In this document: piece by piece, positions 1-7,638 of the stretch
How the letters are laid out: every line of letters starts with the position of its first letter
Numbering within the stretch: position 1 is the first letter of the stretch
Assembly (NCBI GenBank): GCA_051880035.1
Contig: JBJENE010000004.1
Span: 1 to 64,000, forward strand
Direction of reading: 5' to 3'
Origin: Eshraghiella sp051880035
Lineage (GTDB): Bacteria; Bacillota; Clostridia; Lachnospirales; Lachnospiraceae
Length of the DNA stretch: 64,000 nucleotides
Notes under the pieces: generated by a model
The model's database searches: none
Told to the model about the DNA's origin: nothing
The model's input: only the letters and a program-made list of their open reading frames with translations
Position numbers and translations under genes: made by a program

Positions 1-189
1 CATCATAGCGCCGTAACGGAATCTTGCCATTTCATTTTTGGCAAGTACGTCCTCCTCCGTGCCGGTATACTGGCAACGGATACAGTAATACTCTTTCTTG
101 TCTTTGTCATAGAACATATCGATGTCCAGGTCTCTCATAAAACATGACGGACATCTGAAATTTAATCTGCCCTTTCCAGCTTGAGCCAT
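1..189 (-). CDS. Small zinc-ribbon protein, 3' end beyond window
   Basis: Partial gene: 63 codons are visible and the frame is still open at the window edge. The ATG at 189 follows a strong AAGGAGGT site at 199-206, itself inside the end of the upstream gene. The start overlaps that gene (stop at 162) by 28 nt, so translation is probably coupled. Two Cys pairs, CPSC at residues 13-16 and CIRC at 36-39, are about 20 residues apart and would form a treble-clef or zinc-ribbon knuckle. The rest is charged with no signal peptide, so the protein is likely cytosolic. I do not recognise a named family and the function is unknown. Seen: the motif, RBS and overlap. Inferred: zinc binding and coupling. 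Confidence 0.7.
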   Translation of the reverse strand, partial: MAQAGKGRLNFRCPSCFMRDLDIDMFYDKDKKEYYCIRCQYTGTEEDVLAKNEMARFRYGAMM

Positions 190-1997
190 GTCGTAAATAC
201 CTCCTTGTCTGACAATTTACCGGTATATCCTAATGTAAACATCGGAGAGAAAGCATATCCTTCACGGACATATCCGGTCTTATCCTTACCTTCTGCCGTC
301 ATTGATACCTTTGTCATAATCGGAGGTACAATGGCTTCAACCGAAGAAGCGTCGGAAAGTTTTTCTTCCCTGCACTTGTATTCATAATCAAGTGTCTTTG
401 TCTCAGTACCTTTACATGCAAGCTTAACGCTTGTCATATCCTCTGTGTATTCTGTTGTACCGTAGCATGCAACCATGTATTCGTTAATGTCTACAACAGC
501 ATCCGGATTACTCATGCTAAGAACATGACGCTCAATTTTTATATCACTGCTTCCTTCAGTAAAAATAATCTTTGTCTGAAGTGAAACGGTCAGGTCTGAA
601 AATTCAATATCAACCGGGTCAAGTGTCAGGATTCTGTCATTGCCTTCCTGTGAAAAATGTGCCTTGGTTCTGCACTGGCAAAGGTCAACCTCTTCACCTT
701 TATATGTAAGTTTGGCACTTCTTACCGTTCCTTCTCCCGCATAATGTGTGAAATATCCGGCGCGGTACTTCTCCTGAATAAGGAAAGGATAAGATGCATC
801 CTGTACATGTGCGGTTCCGATACCTACCGGCCATTCAAGCTTGGCTGCATATGGTCTCAAGTCAACAATTGCGCCGCCCTGATCCATATTCACACAGGCT
901 CTCATGTAAGGATCGCAGTACCAGAAAAGCTGCTTGTCTGAGCCGTAAAGAATGTCTTTCCATAATGCACATTCAGGCTCTGTATATGATTTCTTCTCTC
1001 TGTAGTAATCAGCAAACTCTGACATTGTCATATCAGTAAGTTTACCTTCTTTCTTAAGCTGTCCGTAATAAGCACATCCGTCTTCATAGGACTTCTTAAG
1101 TAATTCGTAAGGAGCTTCCCAGCGTCCCATCTTATTCATCCAGCCCGGTCCTACAAACATCATGTTGTAAGCATATCCGTTATTGTATTTCTCCAATGAA
1201 CGGTACTGGTCGATAAGATTATATAAATATGGGTATTCCCATGTCTCACTGTCATAAATCATTCCCCTTAATACATTCTGGGGATGTGTTCCGAAATTGG
1301 AACCGTTACCGTCATAACATGCAATTAAATCTCTTGAAAGGTGAGGTATTGCAACAATGCCGCTGTCCTCAGCTTCGTTGGCTGCCGGTGCGTGGGTGTT
1401 CTGCTTGGATGGAATCCAAGGCGCCCAAGGACCACCGTCCATGAAAGTATACCATGAATTATTGCAGGTATGATATGCTTTAGGTCCTTCTTCCCAACAT
1501 GTGGCTACTGCACATTTTACGGAAGGATATTTTTCTTTTATGTAATTAATCAAATCTGCGTCCATATAATATGAACCGGTTGATTCAGGATAAAATCCGA
1601 AAACGTCATAAAACTTTCTGAAAACATCATCTACAATTGATTTCTTATCTTTCCATGAAAACATCCAGATACAGAAATCTTTTGTTTTGTATTTGTCTCT
1701 GAATTCCTTACACGGAAGTCCGAGAAGTGTTAATCCGATTTCATCCCCGTAAGTCTCATGATGCTCTTTTGCAATCGCAATCGCTTCTTCATTAAAGAGA
1801 CTTGCGTATGTCATCTGAATTGTTGTCTTAAGTCCATTCTTATGAGCACATTCCTGCTGTGTCTTGAAAATATCCAAAGATTCAGTCAAAAGGCTCTTTC
1901 TGCTTATATCTTCTTCTTTTCCCTGTCCTGTAACCTTCTCGGCATACTCAGGAACCATCTCTGGACGATGAATAATATTAACAACAAACTTATCCAT
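162..1997 (-). CDS. Uncharacterised 611-residue protein of the galactan regulon, possible glycoside hydrolase
   Basis: Full-length 611-residue protein with no signal peptide, so probably cytosolic. The N-terminal ~340 residues alternate hydrophobic strands and helices and are rich in Trp, Tyr, Asp and Glu (for example SWKDKK, STGSYYMDADL, CWEEGPKAYH, MDGGPWAPW), as in (beta/alpha)-barrel carbohydrate enzymes. The last ~250 residues are beta-rich, like an accessory sandwich. I cannot assign a GH family; resemblance to the DUF3863/DUF3864 type of putative hydrolases is only a guess. Its promoter carries the same 19-bp operator as the GH42/GH53 operon, which ties it to beta-galactan use. The small zinc-ribbon gene overlaps its 3' end. 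Carbohydrate action is inferred from context and composition, not from recognised catalytic residues. Confidence 0.75.
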   Translation of the reverse strand: MDKFVVNIIHRPEMVPEYAEKVTGQGKEEDISRKSLLTESLDIFKTQQECAHKNGLKTTIQMTYASLFNEEAIAIAKEHHETYGDEIGLTLLGLPCKEFRDKYKTKDFCIWMFSWKDKKSIVDDVFRKFYDVFGFYPESTGSYYMDADLINYIKEKYPSVKCAVATCWEEGPKAYHTCNNSWYTFMDGGPWAPWIPSKQNTHAPAANEAEDSGIVAIPHLSRDLIACYDGNGSNFGTHPQNVLRGMIYDSETWEYPYLYNLIDQYRSLEKYNNGYAYNMMFVGPGWMNKMGRWEAPYELLKKSYEDGCAYYGQLKKEGKLTDMTMSEFADYYREKKSYTEPECALWKDILYGSDKQLFWYCDPYMRACVNMDQGGAIVDLRPYAAKLEWPVGIGTAHVQDASYPFLIQEKYRAGYFTHYAGEGTVRSAKLTYKGEEVDLCQCRTKAHFSQEGNDRILTLDPVDIEFSDLTVSLQTKIIFTEGSSDIKIERHVLSMSNPDAVVDINEYMVACYGTTEYTEDMTSVKLACKGTETKTLDYEYKCREEKLSDASSVEAIVPPIMTKVSMTAEGKDKTGYVREGYAFSPMFTLGYTGKLSDKEVFTTWLKLERAD

Positions 1998-2052
1998 TTT
2001 CTTTCTCCTAAACAGTTCTTTTTTGGTATAGGTCTTATAAGGCCTTTATATT

Positions 2053-2107
2053 TGCGCAATCGGTTGTTCTATGTATTGAGTGTAACATTGTGTCTTTTTG
2101 TTGTCAA
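2053..2107 (-). promoter_or_regulatory. Promoter with LacI-type operator for the 611-residue gene
   Basis: On the minus strand, TTGACA (2102-2107) and TACACT (2079-2084) are separated by 17 nt. The 19-bp operator TGCGCAATCGGTTGTTCTA (plus-strand reading) lies at 2053-2071, just past the -10 and over the expected transcription start. The same 19 bp recur at 3574-3592. Repression by the neighbouring LacI-family protein is inferred. Confidence 0.7.
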
Positions 2108-2202
2108 TGTACATTTTTTATATCTTTTAGATATTTTTTTGTGCATATTGCACAATTAAAATTTGTACAATCATATATTCACATTTAACACTGCCTTGTT
2201 TT

Positions 2203-2212
2203 TTTGCGCAAA
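2203..2212. promoter_or_regulatory. Possible auxiliary operator half, TTTGCGCAAA
   Basis: A perfect 10-bp palindrome sharing the GCGCAA core of the two 19-bp operators, about 150 bp upstream of the first one. It could be an auxiliary site allowing looping between bound LacI-type dimers. It is short and the rest of the 19-mer is absent, so the call is tentative. The rest of the 1998-2435 gap is AT-rich and shows nothing else beyond the promoter and the terminator. Confidence 0.3.
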
Positions 2213-2341
2213 TATGCATTTTACAAGGTATTTTTGTCCTCGCAATTTATTTAAAACTTTCTTCAAAACCCTTGTATTTACTGGATTTTTGCTTGTATAA
2301 CCCTGTCCGGACACACTGCGCAACTTTAATACATTGTCGTG

Positions 2342-2381
2342 AAAAAATCAGAGTCTTTGGATTATATTTCCAAAGACTCTT
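2342..2381 (-). terminator. Intrinsic terminator after the LacI-type gene
   Basis: A perfect 12-bp stem (2350-2361 with 2369-2380) and a 7-nt loop are followed on the minus strand by a T-rich tract (2342-2347). It lies 55 nt past the stop codon of the regulator gene. Confidence 0.8.
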
Positions 2382-2435
2382 TTGTGGAGGGAAACAATGT
2401 TTTTTTATTGCATTTGCCCGGTAAGGCACTGATTA

Positions 2436-3473
2436 TCAATGTTTAATAAGTGTGGATTCCTTCAATATAATGTCATATCCCAGAAGAGTTTTCTGAGGTA
2501 CTTCCTTTCCGTCTATGTAATCAACCAGAGTACGGCAGGCTTCTCTTCCCAGTGCCACCGCATCGAAAGCCAGGGTGCTTACCGACGGAGAATAGGATTC
2601 AAGGAAAACACTGTTGTAAAATGATGCAACCATTATATCATCAGGAACCGAAATGTTTTCTTTTTTGAGTTTGTTAAGTGCATGCATGCATATGGAATCA
2701 TCCATGCAAACAATACAGTCCACATCTTTGGAAAGAAGCTCTTCCACTACTTTCTCGGTTCTGACCTGGTTTTCCACATCAAGATATATGTTATCTTTCT
2801 TAATAGGAATGCCGGCATCTTCATAGGCCTGCATAAATCCATTAAGACGCTTCTTGGTAACTATATGTGTATGATTGCCTCCGATAAGCCCCATGTTCTT
2901 AATTCCCTTAAGAATAAGAAGGGATGTAAGCTCCCTGCATGCAGCCTTGTGATCATTATCAATCTGGAGAATTCCTTTTATTTCGGACTGCCCGATGGTA
3001 ATGACGGGTATTTTCATTTCCATAAGATACTGTGCCGCAGCGTCATTTTCAACTGTACGGCTTAGTATTACGCCGTCTATTTTATTATTGGTAACGGCTC
3101 TTTCAAGCTGTCCTATATCGGAACCGTTAACCATGGATACAAGTATATCATACTGTAATGCGGAAGCGGTCTCACTGACTCCCCAGAGACAGTTATTAAA
3201 GAACGGAAGCTCCGCAAGTGTACAATCTCCCGGCATTACCCAGCCTATATTAAAAGTACGGGACTGGGCAAGACTTTTTGCAATGGCATTAGGAGTAAAA
3301 TTATGCTTATTGATATATTCGATTACCCTCTGCCTTGTCTGCTCCCCGATTCTTCCCTTGCCGGATATCGCTCTTGACACCGTAGTCTTGGATACCCCCA
3401 GTGCTTCGGCCACATCACCTATGGTCATTTTACCGTTTTGTTCAGATTCCTCATTATTCAAGCGTACATTCAT
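2436..3473 (-). CDS. LacI-family transcriptional regulator of the galactan locus
   Basis: A 345-residue LacI/GalR-type repressor. Residues ~16-62 form the N-terminal HTH and hinge (MTIGDVAEALGVSKTTVSR, then the hinge region SLAQSR). The rest is a periplasmic-binding-protein-like effector domain typical of family members that sense sugars. A 15-residue acidic extension precedes the HTH. A start at Met16 is possible, but the ATG at 3473 has an AGGAGA site upstream. The gene sits between two transcription units that share a 19-bp operator and is divergent from the GH42 gene, so it most likely controls both. The effector is probably galactose or a galacto-oligosaccharide (inference). It ends in its own terminator. 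Confidence 0.9.
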   Translation of the reverse strand: MNVRLNNEESEQNGKMTIGDVAEALGVSKTTVSRAISGKGRIGEQTRQRVIEYINKHNFTPNAIAKSLAQSRTFNIGWVMPGDCTLAELPFFNNCLWGVSETASALQYDILVSMVNGSDIGQLERAVTNNKIDGVILSRTVENDAAAQYLMEMKIPVITIGQSEIKGILQIDNDHKAACRELTSLLILKGIKNMGLIGGNHTHIVTKKRLNGFMQAYEDAGIPIKKDNIYLDVENQVRTEKVVEELLSKDVDCIVCMDDSICMHALNKLKKENISVPDDIMVASFYNSVFLESYSPSVSTLAFDAVALGREACRTLVDYIDGKEVPQKTLLGYDIILKESTLIKH

Positions 3474-3541
3474 ATTGTTAGTTCTCCTGCCAAAATCACT
3501 GCATCATACCATGTAGTCTATAATAAACAAAAATGTTTTGC

Positions 3542-3592
3542 TTTACCTTATTTAACCAATGTGCTATAATAAATGCGCAATCGGTTGTTCTA
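3542..3592 (+). promoter_or_regulatory. Promoter and operator of the GH42-GH53-chemoreceptor operon
   Basis: TATAAT at 3565-3570 is preceded 17 nt upstream by a weak -35, TTTACC (3542-3547). The operator TGCGCAATCGGTTGTTCTA follows at 3574-3592, again just downstream of the -10. The arrangement mirrors the promoter at 2053-2107 and suggests repression by blocking initiation. Confidence 0.7.
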
Positions 3593-3659
3593 GTAGTATC
3601 TTACCAACATTTTTACAATAGGTCAATGCTTTTTTTGTATTTTTTTGGAGATTTTTCAC

Positions 3660-5651
3660 ATGAAAACTAACAAAATATTTTTTGGTGCGGCATATTATGA
3701 TGAATACATGCCTTACGACCGTATAGATACGGACATGCAGATGATGAAAAAGGCCGGTATGAACACCATCAGAATAGCCGAATCTACATGGAGTACCATG
3801 GAACCCCACGACGGAGTTTTTGATTTTACCCATCTTACGAGAATGCTTGACAAAGCAGAGGAATATGGGATGCAGGTTATAATAGGAACTCCCACATATG
3901 CAATCCCTGCGTGGCTGGTGCGAAAATATCCCGATGTTCTTGCCGTTACCGAAAAAGGAAGAGGTCTTTACGGTCACAGACAGAATATGGACATTACACA
4001 CCCGGGTTATCTTTTTCACGCCGAAAGGATTATTCGCAGGCTTATGGAGCAGACTGCACACAGAAAATGTGTAATCGGTTTCCAGATTGACAACGAGACC
4101 AGATCCTATGATACATCAGGTCCCAATGTACAGGAGGCCTTTAAGGACTATCTCAAAGAACAATTTGAAGATATTGATGAATTTAACCTGGCTTTCGGCC
4201 TGGACTACTGGAGCAACAGAATTAATTCCTGGGACGACTTCCCGGATGTGCGCGGCACAATTAACGGCAGCCTGAAAGGAGAATTCCGTAAATTCCAGCG
4301 AAAACTTGTTACGGATTTTCTTAATTGGCAGATTGATATTGTTAATGAATATAAAAGGGACGATCAGTTTATTACGCATAATTTCGATTACGGCTGGAAC
4401 GGTTACTCTTTTGGAATGCAGCCGGAGGTCAACCAATATGAAGCTTCCGCCAAAATGACTGTTGCAGGTACCGACATATATCACCCAGGCGCCGCTTCTC
4501 TTACGGGAGCTGAAATCGCATTTGGCGGTTCACTTATGCGAAGCCTCAAAAAAGATAATTATCTCGTTATGGAAACTCAGGCTCAGGGAAATACGGGATG
4601 GCTTCCTTATCCGGGACAGTTAAGATTACAGGCATACAGCCATATTGCATCAGGCGCCAACAGTGTAATGTACTGGCACTGGCATTCCATCCACAACGCA
4701 ATCGAAAGCTACTGGAAAGGCGTTTTAAGCCACAATCTTAAGGAAAATGCCACATACCGGGAAGCTTCCGTTATCGGCAGCGAATTTAATAAAATCGGAA
4801 CCCGCATCAATAATCTTACCAAAAGAAATGATGTGGCAATTATGGTTGACAACGATTCACTTACGGGTCTTAATGAATTTCCGATTAATGAGAATTTTCA
4901 TTATAATGATGTGTTACGCTGGATTTTTGATGCATTATACAGAATCAATGCGGAATGCGATTTTATTCCGCAGAATGCCACAAGTGAAGAACTTTCGGCC
5001 TACAAGCTGATAATCGTACCTGCAATGTACAGCTCATCCGATTCTGTGGGCAGACGGCTTTCTGACTATGTCGGAAACGGCGGTTCACTTATAATGACAT
5101 TTAAGAGTATGTTTTCCGATAAACATCTTAAAATCCATTGTGATGACCAGCCTTACGGCATGACCGAATGTTTCGGAATGACATATGACCAGTTTACATG
5201 CGATTCTCCAAATTTATGTAATACATGCTTTAATGCAGATAATACAAGGGTTACAAATTTTATGGAGTTACTGGTTCCCGATACCGCATCTGTTCTGGCT
5301 TCCTACGACAATCCGGCATATAAAGGTTACGCCGCAGTCACCATGAACGGATACCGGAAAGGAACCGCTTCATATATAGGATGCCATTTTGACGGACAAA
5401 GTCTTGAAAAACTGCTTTTGTTCCTTTGTAAGGATGCAGGCATAGAGCTTTCGGGACTGAATTTTCCTGTAATCCGCAAGAAAGGCATCAATTCCTTCGG
5501 GAAAGAAATTATTTTTTACTTTAACTACGCAGATACCCCATGCACCGTAAATATCACGGCGGACGGAGAAGATATTTTTTCCGGTAAGGCCGTATCAAAC
5601 GGTGACTGCATTACCATAGGACCATGGGATTTATTTATTATGGAGGTATAG
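3660..5651 (+). CDS. GH42 beta-galactosidase
   Basis: A 663-residue intracellular beta-galactosidase of glycoside hydrolase family 42, without a signal peptide. The ATG at 3660 is chosen because TGGAG sits 9 nt upstream; an upstream in-frame TTG at 3645 lies on that site. The order is a TIM barrel (residues ~5-380), a trimerisation domain (~390-590) and a small C-terminal beta domain. The likely acid/base is Glu146 in FQIDNETRS and the nucleophile Glu305 in YLVMETQAQG. It would release galactose from beta-1,4-galacto-oligosaccharides brought in after extracellular galactan cleavage. The next gene starts 3 nt after its stop. Family call is firm; galactan specificity comes from the GH53 neighbour. 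Confidence 0.93.
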   Translation: MKTNKIFFGAAYYDEYMPYDRIDTDMQMMKKAGMNTIRIAESTWSTMEPHDGVFDFTHLTRMLDKAEEYGMQVIIGTPTYAIPAWLVRKYPDVLAVTEKGRGLYGHRQNMDITHPGYLFHAERIIRRLMEQTAHRKCVIGFQIDNETRSYDTSGPNVQEAFKDYLKEQFEDIDEFNLAFGLDYWSNRINSWDDFPDVRGTINGSLKGEFRKFQRKLVTDFLNWQIDIVNEYKRDDQFITHNFDYGWNGYSFGMQPEVNQYEASAKMTVAGTDIYHPGAASLTGAEIAFGGSLMRSLKKDNYLVMETQAQGNTGWLPYPGQLRLQAYSHIASGANSVMYWHWHSIHNAIESYWKGVLSHNLKENATYREASVIGSEFNKIGTRINNLTKRNDVAIMVDNDSLTGLNEFPINENFHYNDVLRWIFDALYRINAECDFIPQNATSEELSAYKLIIVPAMYSSSDSVGRRLSDYVGNGGSLIMTFKSMFSDKHLKIHCDDQPYGMTECFGMTYDQFTCDSPNLCNTCFNADNTRVTNFMELLVPDTASVLASYDNPAYKGYAAVTMNGYRKGTASYIGCHFDGQSLEKLLLFLCKDAGIELSGLNFPVIRKKGINSFGKEIIFYFNYADTPCTVNITADGEDIFSGKAVSNGDCITIGPWDLFIMEV

Positions 5652-5654
5652 AAA

Positions 5655-7625
5655 ATGAAAAAGTTAGGTGTAGTAATCATCGCCGCCCTGCTTCTTTTAA
5701 CAGGCTGCGGCAGCAAAGAAAAATCAATAAAGACAGTTGATGTAAAACTGTCTGAAAGCGAACCGGGAGTATTCGTGGAAGCCATTGGGGGGCTGTCCGA
5801 TGATTTTATTCTCGGCTGTGACATATCGACCATTATTTCAGAAGAACAAAGTGGTGTGGTATATTATAACAATGAAGGCAAAGAACAGGATATGCTCCTT
5901 ACTCTTGCCGAAAACGGAGTTAATACTGTAAGAATCCGTGTATGGAATGACCCTTTTGATGAAAAAGGCAACGGATACGGCGGAGGTAACTGTGATGTGG
6001 ACACTGCGGTAGAAATAGGACGCCGTGCCACCAAATACGGAATGGGAAGTATCATTGATTTCCATTATTCAGATTTCTGGGCCGACCCTTCCAAGCAGAT
6101 GTGTCCAAAGGCATGGACCGACATGACCGTGGACGAGAAAGCCGACGCTCTTTACGATTATACATATGAGTCACTGGAAAAAATTCTTTCCGAGGGAATC
6201 AAGGTTACAATGGTTCAGGTGGGTAACGAAACCACAACGGGAATGTCCGGTGAAACCAAATGGAGTGACATTTCAGTGCTTATGAACGCAGGAAGCAAAG
6301 CAATCAGGGAATTATCCGAAAAATACAACCAGGACATTCTTATTGCCGTTCATTTTACAAATCCGGAAACTGTAGGCGCATATTCAAAATTTGCAAGAAT
6401 GATGGACAAATATTCCATAGATTATGATGTTTTTGCCTCATCATACTACCCTATGTGGCACGGAACCTTAGAAAACCTTACCGAGGTTTTATCCGAGGTT
6501 GCATCCGAATATTCCAAGAAAGTAATGGTAGCAGAAATTTCATATCCTTATACATTTGATGACGGCGACGGTTTTTCCAATTCAATAGGTTCGGATACCA
6601 ACTGTGCTTTTCCTTATTCCATAACCGTACAGGGCCAGGCAGATGCAATCCGTGACTGTGCGGCTGCGGTAGCCAATGTAGGTGAAGCAGGTATAGGAAT
6701 TTGTTACTGGGAACCTGCATGGATTCCGGTTCCGGGTGCCAACGCAGACGAGCGTTCAATACTTTGGCAGAAATACGGTTCCGGATGGGCATCAAGTTTT
6801 TCATCTGAATACGACCCTGATGATGCCGGAAAATACTACGGCGGTTCATCATGGGATAATCAGGCATTGTTTGACTGCCAGGGACACCCTCTTGCATCTT
6901 TAAGCACATTCCGTTTCCTTAAGACGGGAGCGCAGACCGAACTTGCAATTGACAGTGTTCCAAATCCTGCAATTACCGTAAGAATCGGTAACGAAGTGGA
7001 GCTTCCAGAAACTGTTCCTGCCAAAATGAATGACGGTTCAGAAAAGGAGCTTCCCGTAACCTGGAAAGACTCAGGAAATTCTTTTGATTCAATAGGTACA
7101 TTTACCGTAGAAGGAATTGCATCTGACGGCGAAAAAGAGTATAATATAATATGTACAGTTAAGATTGTAGAATTAAATTACATAGAAAATTACAGTTTCG
7201 AAGAAGACGATTTATCCATGTGGTCTATTGAGAAAGAACCGGATACTACTACTGAGCTTTTTGTAATAGATAAGACAGCAGATGCCGTTACCGGAACCAA
7301 ATCGGTTCACTTCTACTCTTCCGCAGGCGGTGTGGACTTTACCGTTGAACAGGAAGTAAAAGACCTCAAACCCGGAACATATAAATTTTCTATTGTTATG
7401 CACGGCGGCGATGCAGATGAGCAGGACATAGAAATTTACGCCATTGCAGACGGGGTTACATATACTGCTCCCGTTACAATTACGAACTGGTCTGAATATA
7501 AATATCCTGTAATTGACAACATTGTATCTACAGACGGTATTATTACTGTAGGCGCCAGAGTCAAATCCAATACCGGTTCCTGGGGAAACCTGGATGACTT
7601 TATTCTGGCTCCGTCACAGAAATAA
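5655..7625 (+). CDS. GH53 endo-beta-1,4-galactanase lipoprotein with carbohydrate-binding tail
   Basis: A 656-residue secreted enzyme. The signal peptide ends in lipobox LLTGC (Cys18), so it should be anchored to the outer face of the membrane. Residues ~45-430 are a GH53 arabinogalactan endo-1,4-beta-galactosidase: acid/base Glu192 in VQVGNETTTG and nucleophile Glu294 in MVAEISYPYT. Next come a bacterial Ig-like domain (~435-510) and a C-terminal ~140-residue beta-sandwich beginning YIENYSFEEDDL that resembles CBM61-type galactan-binding modules found on other GH53 enzymes. It would cut pectic galactan into oligosaccharides for the GH42 enzyme. GGAGG lies 8 nt before the ATG. GH53 is firm; CBM61 is a likely resemblance only. 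Confidence 0.92.
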   Translation: MKKLGVVIIAALLLLTGCGSKEKSIKTVDVKLSESEPGVFVEAIGGLSDDFILGCDISTIISEEQSGVVYYNNEGKEQDMLLTLAENGVNTVRIRVWNDPFDEKGNGYGGGNCDVDTAVEIGRRATKYGMGSIIDFHYSDFWADPSKQMCPKAWTDMTVDEKADALYDYTYESLEKILSEGIKVTMVQVGNETTTGMSGETKWSDISVLMNAGSKAIRELSEKYNQDILIAVHFTNPETVGAYSKFARMMDKYSIDYDVFASSYYPMWHGTLENLTEVLSEVASEYSKKVMVAEISYPYTFDDGDGFSNSIGSDTNCAFPYSITVQGQADAIRDCAAAVANVGEAGIGICYWEPAWIPVPGANADERSILWQKYGSGWASSFSSEYDPDDAGKYYGGSSWDNQALFDCQGHPLASLSTFRFLKTGAQTELAIDSVPNPAITVRIGNEVELPETVPAKMNDGSEKELPVTWKDSGNSFDSIGTFTVEGIASDGEKEYNIICTVKIVELNYIENYSFEEDDLSMWSIEKEPDTTTELFVIDKTADAVTGTKSVHFYSSAGGVDFTVEQEVKDLKPGTYKFSIVMHGGDADEQDIEIYAIADGVTYTAPVTITNWSEYKYPVIDNIVSTDGIITVGARVKSNTGSWGNLDDFILAPSQK

Positions 7626-7638
7626 AGGAGTGAATCGA

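Noticed and set aside
2247..2429. 60-codon frame between the LacI-type gene and the 611-residue gene
   Set aside because: It spans the terminator hairpin and has no RBS or recognisable features.
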